This document shows positions 1 to 5,150 of a stretch of 5,150 nucleotides of DNA, in pieces. The translations under genes and the position numbers were made by a program. How positions within the stretch are numbered: position 1 is the stretch's first letter; every line of letters begins with the position of its first letter. The DNA lies in NCBI GenBank assembly GCA_031270525.1, contig JAISXN010000132.1, forward strand, positions 1-5,150, in the 5' to 3' direction. The DNA comes from Candidatus Symbiothrix sp. Lineage in GTDB: Bacteria; Bacteroidota; Bacteroidia; Bacteroidales; Azobacteroidaceae. The notes under the pieces are model-generated. The model did no database searches. It was not told the origin of the DNA and was given only the letters and a program-made list of their open reading frames with translations.

Positions 1-4
1 TGAA

Positions 5-36
5 AAATATCCAAGGTTTTATAAATCTTGATATTT
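5..36. terminator. 14-bp AT-rich hairpin, possible terminator of an upstream gene
   Basis: Bases 5-10 pair with 31-36 and bases 12-19 pair with 23-30. There is one bulged C at 11, one G-T wobble (16-26) and a 3-base loop at 20-22. The arms run into an A-tract on the left (3-7) and a short T-rich stretch on the right (34-36), so the element could end transcription in either direction, although neither T-tract is long. Its place at the window edge, upstream of the promoter, fits the end of a preceding transcript. No gene is visible to the left, so the role is inferred; a regulatory RNA hairpin or a protein-binding site is also possible. Confidence 0.4.
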
Positions 37-88
37 CATGCAAATTTTCACATGTTTGTGTGTTATATCAATTATTTCATGTAAATTT
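33..88 (+). repeat. 15-bp direct repeat in the tldD leader (33-47 and 74-88)
   Basis: ATTTCATGCAAATTT at 33-47 recurs as ATTTCATGTAAATTT at 74-88, with one mismatch. The copies start 41 bp apart, close to four helical turns, so they lie on nearly the same face of the DNA. The right copy overlaps the candidate -7 element and the left copy lies upstream of the candidate -33 element. This arrangement would suit a repressor or activator binding two sites, but in AT-rich DNA a chance repeat cannot be excluded. Confidence 0.5.
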
Positions 89-89
89 G
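55..89 (+). promoter_or_regulatory. Candidate Bacteroidota-type promoter for the tldD operon
   Basis: TAAATTTG at 82-89 matches the Bacteroidota primary sigma factor -7 consensus TAnnTTTG at every fixed position. A TTTG at 55-58 could be the -33 element, but the 23-bp gap is a little longer than the usual roughly 19-21 bp. Transcription would begin a few bases after 89, giving a leader of about 25 bases before the ATG at 121. No other match to the full consensus was found in 1-120. Confidence 0.55.
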
Positions 90-120
90 TGAGTAATAAT
101 TAAAATCCTAAAAATTATTC

Positions 121-1632
121 ATGAAACGAAGAGATTTTTTAAAGACAGGAGGAATCGCGTTGACGGGAAGTCTTGCTTTTCCCGATATGATGTATGCCCA
201 AATGAATAAAGAAGAAGATGCTCCGATAACGATGTTAAACCATTTTAATGTAACGGAAAGCGATTTGAGAAAAGTAATAGCTGTCGCTTTGGAAAAAGGC
301 GGTGACTATGCCGATTTGTTTTTTGAACACACATTTTCCAACTCGTTGGTTTTACAAGACCGTGCCGTAAATCGCGCCTTTTCGAATATTGATTACGGCG
401 TAGGAATCCGTGTCGTATCCGGCGACCAGCAGGGATACGCTTTTGTTGAAAATACCGATGTAAACGAAATGATTAAAGCGGCGAGGGTAGCTTCCCGCAT
501 CGCAAACGGTACGGCCAAAACACCGCCTGTCAAGGTCGACGAAAAGACTTTCAAGACGCATTATCCCATCCTTAAATCATGGGAAGATGAATCCGTCATA
601 GATAAAATGCCTTATCTTCAAAAACTGAATGACCGGATTTTCGGATTGGATTCGCGGGTAATCAAAGTGAATGCCTCGATAAATGACTCTACATCGTACA
701 TCCTTTATTACAATTCCGAAGGCCTGCTTTGTCATGACATTCGCCCGATGATTCAACTCTATGGCGGTTGTGTGATGCAACAAGGCGATAAAATCGAAAA
801 CGGCTATTCGTCGCGGGCTGCGCGGAAAGATGCGTCTTTCCTTTCCGACGCTGTGATAGAAGAAATTGCACAGGAAGCCGTGGAAAAAACGGCGATTATG
901 TTCGATGCCATAAAACCGAAAGGTGGGGAAATGCCTGTCGTAATGGCTGCCGGAGGTTCGGGTATCCTGCTGCACGAAGCCATTGGCCACGCTTTCGAAG
1001 CTGATTTTAACCGGAAAAATGTTTCTATCTTTTCCGATAAATTGGGTAAAATAATCTGCGATAAAAACATCAACGTAGTCGATGACGGAACCATTGATTT
1101 TGACCGTGGTTCCATCAACTTCGACGACGAAGGGATAGGAGTGCAAAAAACCTATATCGTGAAAAACGGCGAATTGGCTTCTTACCTGCACGACCGCATC
1201 AGCGCAAAACATTACGGCGTCGAACCTACCGGAAACGGACGCCGGCAATCGTTCCGTTACATACCGATTCCCCGTATGCGTAGCACGTACATGGAAAACG
1301 GCAATTGCACGCAGGACGATATTATCGCAAACGTGAAAAACGGTATTTTCGTGGATACTTTCACAAACGGACAAGTTCAAATCGGAGCCGGTGATTTTAC
1401 TTTCTTTGTCAAAACCGGTTACCTGATTGAAAACGGGAAATTAACCCAACCGGTCAAGGATATCAATATCATTGGAAACGGCCCGAAAGCTTTGGCCGCT
1501 ATTACGATGGTAGGTAATAACTTAAAGATTGATCAAGGCTCGTGGACTTGCGGGAAAAACGGGCAAGGTTGTCCGGTTTCGCAAGGTTTGCCCACAGTAT
1601 TAGTAAAACAATTAACGGTAGGAGGCGTTTAA
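121..1632 (+). CDS. tldD: TldD-type zinc metalloprotease subunit with twin-arginine leader
   Basis: This is the catalytic subunit of the TldD/TldE (PmbA) metalloprotease. In known systems the pair degrades unfolded peptides, for example in microcin B17 leader removal and CcdA turnover. The zinc motif HEAIGH (H285, E286, H290) follows a Gly-rich stretch. C477 in WTCGKNGQ matches the conserved cysteine of the C-terminal GKxGQ region that completes the metal site in E. coli TldD. Other family blocks are FDDEG (334-338), PTGNGRR (369-375) and IPRMRSTYM (383-391). At 503 residues it is slightly longer than the roughly 480 of E. coli TldD, and the leader explains the excess. The start at 121 opens with MKRRDFLKTGG, a Tat-like signal (R3, R4), followed by a mildly hydrophobic segment and a plausible cleavage site near MMYAQ (residues 23-27). 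No Shine-Dalgarno site precedes the ATG, as is common in this phylum. It is first in a tight operon with its partner. The family call is very secure; export is inferred from the leader, and the peptide substrate is unknown. Confidence 0.95.
   Translation: MKRRDFLKTGGIALTGSLAFPDMMYAQMNKEEDAPITMLNHFNVTESDLRKVIAVALEKGGDYADLFFEHTFSNSLVLQDRAVNRAFSNIDYGVGIRVVSGDQQGYAFVENTDVNEMIKAARVASRIANGTAKTPPVKVDEKTFKTHYPILKSWEDESVIDKMPYLQKLNDRIFGLDSRVIKVNASINDSTSYILYYNSEGLLCHDIRPMIQLYGGCVMQQGDKIENGYSSRAARKDASFLSDAVIEEIAQEAVEKTAIMFDAIKPKGGEMPVVMAAGGSGILLHEAIGHAFEADFNRKNVSIFSDKLGKIICDKNINVVDDGTIDFDRGSINFDDEGIGVQKTYIVKNGELASYLHDRISAKHYGVEPTGNGRRQSFRYIPIPRMRSTYMENGNCTQDDIIANVKNGIFVDTFTNGQVQIGAGDFTFFVKTGYLIENGKLTQPVKDINIIGNGPKALAAITMVGNNLKIDQGSWTCGKNGQGCPVSQGLPTVLVKQLTVGGV
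1621..1625 (+). promoter_or_regulatory. Ribosome binding site GGAGG fixing the tldE start at 1635
   Basis: GGAGG lies inside the last codons of tldD, 9 bases before the ATG at 1635. It supports that ATG over the in-frame ATG at 1542, which would overlap tldD by 91 bases. A strong Shine-Dalgarno site is notable because the other genes here start without one. With the tldD stop at 1630-1632 it places tldE for translational coupling. Confidence 0.7.
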
Positions 1633-1634
1633 TT

Positions 1635-2954
1635 ATGATTTCACAAGCACATAAAAAATTAGCCCAATGGGCATTAAAATACGCATTAGACAAAGGTTGC
1701 TCCGATGCCGGTGTGAGGATTTATTCGGAAACCGAAAGCTCTTTTGAATACAGGGATACACAATTGGATAAACTGGAACAATCGTCGGGAAACGGCATGA
1801 CAATCCGGATCTATGTGGACGGAAAACATTCTTCGTATTCGACCAACAGGTTGGATAAAAAAGAATTGGAAAAATTTATTGCCAATGGAATTGAAACAAC
1901 ACGGTTTTTGGCCAAAGACGAATTTCGTAAATTGGCCGATCCAAGCCGCCTGTACAAAGGCGACGGAAAAGGTTTAGACCTGTATGATAAAGGTATTGAC
2001 AACATTTCGGTAGATGAGAAATTGGCTTTAATTAAAAATAATGTAAACGAAGTTTACAAAACCGATGAACGCCTCATTTCCGTTTCCGCCGACTATTCCG
2101 ATGGAACAGCAAGCTCCTATTCCATTGCCTCAAATGGTTTTGAAGGAGAAACCGAAACAACCTATTTCAGTCTTTCGGCCAGTACTTCCATGAAAGGCGC
2201 CGGCGACGCACGACCCGAATCCTATTGGTACGATTCCGCCATCAATTGGGATAAACTGCAGAAGCAAGGCATCGGTAAAACCGCTTATGAAAGGACTTTG
2301 CGAAAACTCGGACAAGAAAAAATCGGAAGCGGCGTTTTCCCGATGATAGTAGATAATTTATCTGTCGGACGTTTGCTGTCCCCGGTGATTTCCGCCATGT
2401 ACGGCAGCAATATTCAACAAAAATCGTCTTTCCTGATCGACAAACAAGGTCAAAAAATTATTTCCGATAAAATCACGATTGTCGACGACCCGCATATCAG
2501 AAACGCCCGTGGCGCGCGCTGGTTCGACGATGAAGGCGTTGCTACCCGTAAAGCGAATATTGTCGAAAACGGCATTCTGAACATGTATTTTCTTGATACG
2601 TATTACAGCGGGAAATTGAATATGGAGCCGACCATACAATCGCCGTCTATCGTAACACTGAAACTGGGTAACCGCAATTTCGACCAAATACTTGCTTCTA
2701 TCGACAAAGGAATTTGGGTAACCGGGTTTAACGGCGGAAACAGCAACAGCACGACCGGCGATTTTTCGTTCGGAATCGAAGGCTTCCTGATTGAAAACGG
2801 AAAAGCCGTCAAACCGGTAAACGAAATGAACATTACAGGTAACTTGCTGACTCTTTGGCAAGAAGTGATTGAAATCGGGAATGATCCCCGCACAACTTCC
2901 AGTTGGCGTATTCCGTGTATTTTGTTCGACAAAGTAAATTTTAGCGGGAAATAA
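1635..2954 (+). CDS. tldE: TldE/PmbA-type non-catalytic partner of TldD
   Basis: This is the second subunit of the TldD/TldE heterodimer, in which the E-type chain shapes the substrate chamber but carries no zinc. It has 439 residues, near the roughly 450 of E. coli PmbA. Family blocks include WFDDEGVATRK (296-306) followed by an IVENG turn, then STTGDFSFGIEGFLIENG (372-389) and NITGNLLTLWQEVIEIGND (399-417). At the position of the TldD zinc helix it reads NLSVGRLLSPVISA (241-254) with no HExxxH, which is the mark of the inactive partner. The ATG at 1635 is chosen because GGAGG stands 9 bases upstream and it lies 2 bp after the tldD stop. The N-terminus is a charged amphipathic helix (HKKLAQWALKYALDK, 6-20) with no signal peptide, unlike the TldD here. 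Operon order tldD-tldE supports assembly in equal amounts. The family call is secure; its cellular location is uncertain. Confidence 0.92.
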   Translation: MISQAHKKLAQWALKYALDKGCSDAGVRIYSETESSFEYRDTQLDKLEQSSGNGMTIRIYVDGKHSSYSTNRLDKKELEKFIANGIETTRFLAKDEFRKLADPSRLYKGDGKGLDLYDKGIDNISVDEKLALIKNNVNEVYKTDERLISVSADYSDGTASSYSIASNGFEGETETTYFSLSASTSMKGAGDARPESYWYDSAINWDKLQKQGIGKTAYERTLRKLGQEKIGSGVFPMIVDNLSVGRLLSPVISAMYGSNIQQKSSFLIDKQGQKIISDKITIVDDPHIRNARGARWFDDEGVATRKANIVENGILNMYFLDTYYSGKLNMEPTIQSPSIVTLKLGNRNFDQILASIDKGIWVTGFNGGNSNSTTGDFSFGIEGFLIENGKAVKPVNEMNITGNLLTLWQEVIEIGNDPRTTSSWRIPCILFDKVNFSGK

Positions 2955-2956
2955 TA

Positions 2957-4060
2957 ATGAAAACACGTTTGATTATAATTCTTTGTTTTAGCATTTTTTT
3001 TCTCCAACAATCCTTTTCGCAAACCGAAAAACCGGTTAGGATAGGCATTGACGGGCTAAGCCACGACCACATACACGGTTTACTGAAAGATTACGGAAAA
3101 CGCACGGATATCCAAATCGTAGGTATCGCCGAAAAAAACAAAGAACTGGTAAAACGATTGGCCGAACGCTACAAATTCAGTCCGGATTTGGTTTTCGATG
3201 ATTTGGAAACGATGGTTACAAAAACAAAGCCACAAGGTGTTGTGGCTTTTAATTCCATTTACGACCATTTGCATACCGTCGAAGTGTGTGCGCCGCGCGG
3301 CATTCATGTCATGGTTGAAAAGCCTTTGGCAGTGAGTGTTGCCCATGCCGGCCGAATAGCCGGAGTGGCGAAGAAATATAACATCATGGTTCTGACCAAT
3401 TACGAAACGTCCTGGTATCCCGCCAACCGGAAAGTATTTGAAATGGCTGTATCCGGTAATGAAATCGGCGCAATCAACAAAGTGCTTATCAATGACGGAC
3501 ATAAAGGCCCTGTAGAAATCGGTTGCAGCAAGGAATTTCTGGCATGGCTGACCGATCCGGTCTTAAACGGCGGAGGCGCCGTAATTGACTTCGGTTGCTA
3601 CGGAGCCAATCTGATGACCTGGCTGATGAGAAACGAGACGCCGGAATCCATCACGGCTGTTTTGCAAACTATTAAGCCGGAAGTTTATCCCAAAGTCGAC
3701 GACCAGGCAACGATTATCCTCAAATATAAACATGCGCAAGCTATTATTCAAGGTTCGTGGAACTGGCCGGTTGACCGGAAAGACATGGAAGTTTACGGTG
3801 TAGCAGGTTATGTGAAAGCATTAGATGCCAATAAATTAGAATACCGGTTGAAACGAGAAATCCCCGCAGTTTCCCTCCGGCTAACCGAACTGCCGGAATT
3901 GGAAACCGAACCGTTCAATTATTTTGCCAATTTGATTAACGGCAAATTGAAACTCCAAGCAACGGATTTGGCTTCCATCGAAAACAACTTGATTGTCGTG
4001 AAAATTCTGGAAGACGCCAAAGAAAGTGCGCGGACAGGGAAAACGGTTGTATTCGAGTGA
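2957..4060 (+). CDS. Secreted Gfo/Idh/MocA-family oxidoreductase
   Basis: This is an NAD(P)-dependent oxidoreductase or related enzyme of the Gfo/Idh/MocA family, whose members mostly act on sugars, inositols and their derivatives. Residues 1-21 form a Sec signal peptide: K2 and R4, then a hydrophobic core and a site around QSFS|QT, with no lipobox. The Rossmann half begins at KPVRIGIDGL (25-34), where the usual GxGxxG is replaced by GIDGLSHDHIHG, a variant I associate with exported family members. The EKP signature is at 121-123 (VEKPLAVS). The C-terminal half has GGGAVIDFGCYGANL (205-219), with D211 and Y215 where many members have D and H or Y. The length of 367 is normal for the family plus a leader. 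The ATG is 2 bp after the tldE stop, with only a weak GCGGGA upstream, so it is probably translated by coupling from tldE. It likely works in the periplasm on a carbohydrate-like substrate; the exact reaction cannot be assigned, and a glycosidase-type activity as in GH109 relatives is possible. Confidence 0.88.
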   Translation: MKTRLIIILCFSIFFLQQSFSQTEKPVRIGIDGLSHDHIHGLLKDYGKRTDIQIVGIAEKNKELVKRLAERYKFSPDLVFDDLETMVTKTKPQGVVAFNSIYDHLHTVEVCAPRGIHVMVEKPLAVSVAHAGRIAGVAKKYNIMVLTNYETSWYPANRKVFEMAVSGNEIGAINKVLINDGHKGPVEIGCSKEFLAWLTDPVLNGGGAVIDFGCYGANLMTWLMRNETPESITAVLQTIKPEVYPKVDDQATIILKYKHAQAIIQGSWNWPVDRKDMEVYGVAGYVKALDANKLEYRLKREIPAVSLRLTELPELETEPFNYFANLINGKLKLQATDLASIENNLIVVKILEDAKESARTGKTVVFE

Positions 4061-4117
4061 TATTACTTTAAATGCATCCTGCAAATATAGCTATTTTAAC
4101 GAATATAGATAATTTTA
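4061..4117 (+). other. AT-rich gap between the tldD operon and the fused kinase gene
   Basis: These 57 bp hold no ORF and no strong hairpin. The only stem is a 4-bp TGCA pair (4073-4076 with 4080-4083), too short for a terminator. AATATAG occurs twice (4084-4090 and 4102-4108), 18 bp apart, and TAGCTA (4089-4094) is a small palindrome. No full TAnnTTTG element is present at a usable distance; TACTTTAA (4064-4071) and TATTTTAA (4092-4099) match only in part. Read-through from the upstream operon is therefore possible, but a weak separate promoter cannot be ruled out. Confidence 0.5.
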
Positions 4118-5150
4118 ATGAAAAAAGTTTTTGTCAGCGGATGCTACGACATGCTACACAGTGGGCACGTAGCTTTTTTTGAAGAAGCCGCTACGCACGG
4201 CGATTTATACGTGGGAATCGGTTCGGATAAAACCTTACTCGAACTGAAAGCCCGTCGGCCTATCAACAACGAACAGGAACGATTATATATGGTAAAAGCC
4301 TTAAAATCGGTAAAAGACGCTTGGGTAAACACCGGAGGCGGTTTAATTGATTTTATGGCGGAAATCAAACAGTTGAAACCGGATATCTTTTTCGTCAATA
4401 GCGATGGACACAGTAGCTTGAAAGAACAGTTATGCAAAGACTTGGGAATGGAATATGTCGTCAGTAAACGGATTCCGCACGGGAATCTTCCTGCCCGGTC
4501 AACGACTTCTCTCCGGGAAGGTTGCCGGATTCCCTACCGGATTGATTTGGCCGGCGGATGGCTCGACCAACCCAACGTGAGCAGTTTGTATCCCGGTCCT
4601 GTTCTGACCATATCTATTGAACCGGATTACGATTTCAACGATCGAAGCGGCATGTCAACCAGCTCCCGCAAAAAAGCCATCGAACTGTGGCAGGTGGATA
4701 TTCCTGTCGGCGATAAAAAGAAACTGGCAAAGACACTTTTCTGTTTCGAAAATCCGCCGGGCGCCAAATATATCAGCGGTTCACAGGATTCCCTGGGGAT
4801 TGTGATGCCCGGATTGAATCGGTTACATTATACCGGCGATTTTTGGCCTTCGGAAATTGAAACCATTCTTGATAACAATATTTTGGGTTGGCTGGAAGAA
4901 AGGCTTTGGTTAGTGCCTCTGTATCCGCGTTATAGTAATTACGATGTTCTTACTGATACAAACATTACAGCGGAAGGAGCAAAAAAACTCAGCGACGCGG
5001 CGAACGATTGCTGGCTGGCCATCAAGGAAAAAAATATGTTGAAATTCGGGGAAGCCATGCGCAAAAGCTTTGAAGCACAAATAGCTATGTATCCCAATAT
5101 GGTTTCCGATGATATTTTTGACGTATTGGAAAAATACAAAAAGACGGCAA
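4118..5150 (+). CDS. Fused HxGH nucleotidylyltransferase and GHMP-type sugar kinase (3' end cut off)
   Basis: The reading frame is open from the ATG at 4118 to the window end (344 residues shown). Residues 1 to about 134 are a cytidylyltransferase-like domain: VFVSGCYDMLHSGH carries the nucleotide-binding HxGH (H14-H17), and PARSTTS (125-131) is the second signature. These match the fold of glycerol-3-phosphate cytidylyltransferase and the C-terminal half of HldE. From about 135 a GHMP-kinase region starts with IPYRIDLAGGWLDQP (138-152), resembling the opening motif of fucokinase/Fkp and HddA kinases. A Ser/Thr-rich loop GMSTSSR (178-184) probably binds ATP phosphates, and GSQD (221-224) resembles the GxQD segment with the catalytic Asp in HddA-like kinases. 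The C-terminal glycine motif would lie beyond the window. The inferred role is cytoplasmic phosphorylation of a sugar and its activation to a nucleotide sugar, with substrate and nucleotide unknown. No export signal is present. The start is the first ATG, placing the first beta strand directly at the N-terminus; the leader before it has no Shine-Dalgarno site. Confidence 0.82.
   Translation, partial: MKKVFVSGCYDMLHSGHVAFFEEAATHGDLYVGIGSDKTLLELKARRPINNEQERLYMVKALKSVKDAWVNTGGGLIDFMAEIKQLKPDIFFVNSDGHSSLKEQLCKDLGMEYVVSKRIPHGNLPARSTTSLREGCRIPYRIDLAGGWLDQPNVSSLYPGPVLTISIEPDYDFNDRSGMSTSSRKKAIELWQVDIPVGDKKKLAKTLFCFENPPGAKYISGSQDSLGIVMPGLNRLHYTGDFWPSEIETILDNNILGWLEERLWLVPLYPRYSNYDVLTDTNITAEGAKKLSDAANDCWLAIKEKNMLKFGEAMRKSFEAQIAMYPNMVSDDIFDVLEKYKKTA

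Noticed and set aside
577..1380. 267-codon open frame on the minus strand inside tldD
   Set aside because: It lies wholly opposite a well-conserved TldD coding region, its translation shows no recognisable motif, and the frame is a by-product of the sense codon pattern.
1542..1634. Upstream in-frame ATG that would lengthen TldE by 31 residues
   Set aside because: It would overlap tldD by 91 bases, has no ribosome site, and adds Arg/Lys-rich sequence unlike PmbA N-termini or any signal peptide; GGAGG at 1621 supports 1635.
2358..2966. 202-codon minus-strand frame opposite the 3' half of tldE
   Set aside because: It is a shadow of a conserved gene, with no promoter, ribosome site or recognisable domain.
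2957..3022. Possible lipoprotein signal around Cys10 of the oxidoreductase
   Set aside because: The cysteine sits inside the hydrophobic core, preceded by LIIIL and not by a lipobox; a SFSQ-type Sec cleavage site further on fits better.
4110..4117. TAATTTTA as a -7 promoter element for the fused kinase gene
   Set aside because: It touches the start codon, so transcription would begin inside the gene; it also lacks the final G of the consensus.
4061..4117. Short precursor peptide for a TldD/E-processed natural product
   Set aside because: The only sizeable gap is 57 bp and holds no start-to-stop frame with a ribosome site, and the 1-120 leader shows none either.
4617..4805. 62-codon + strand frame overlapping the kinase gene
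   Set aside because: It lies in another frame of the fused transferase-kinase gene, whose motifs continue through this stretch, and its translation resembles nothing known.

Overview
The window looks like chromosomal DNA of a member of the Bacteroidota, probably a Bacteroidales-like gut or fermentative lineage. Four things point there: a TAnnTTTG-type -7 promoter element ahead of the first gene, AT-rich starts mostly without Shine-Dalgarno sites, a secreted Gfo/Idh/MocA oxidoreductase whose signal peptide ends in SFSQ, and a TldD homologue carrying a twin-arginine leader. This placement is inferred from style and gene content, not from a marker gene.

All four genes are on the + strand. Bases 1-120 are a non-coding leader with a 14-bp hairpin (5-36), a near-perfect 15-bp direct repeat (33-47 and 74-88) and a candidate promoter (55-89). 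Then come tldD (121-1632), a tldE/pmbA-type partner (1635-2954) and a secreted Gfo/Idh/MocA-family oxidoreductase (2957-4060). Only 2 bp separate each pair, so these three almost certainly share one transcript. A 57-bp AT-rich gap without a convincing terminator or promoter leads to a fourth gene (4118 to the window end, 3' end missing). It joins an HxGH-type nucleotidylyltransferase to a GHMP-type sugar kinase.

TldD and TldE form a heterodimeric zinc protease in known systems; TldD holds the metal site and TldE lacks it. Here TldD has a Tat-like export signal while TldE has no leader of its own, which suggests joint export or a mis-read leader. The oxidoreductase has a Sec-type signal and probably acts on a sugar or sugar derivative outside the cytoplasm. 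The fused fourth protein has the parts needed to phosphorylate a sugar and activate it as a nucleotide sugar, but its substrate cannot be read from sequence. No precursor peptide for a TldD/E modification system is visible. The least ordinary items are the fused nucleotidylyltransferase-kinase with its shortened GHMP region, and the one-sided Tat signal on the TldD/TldE pair.
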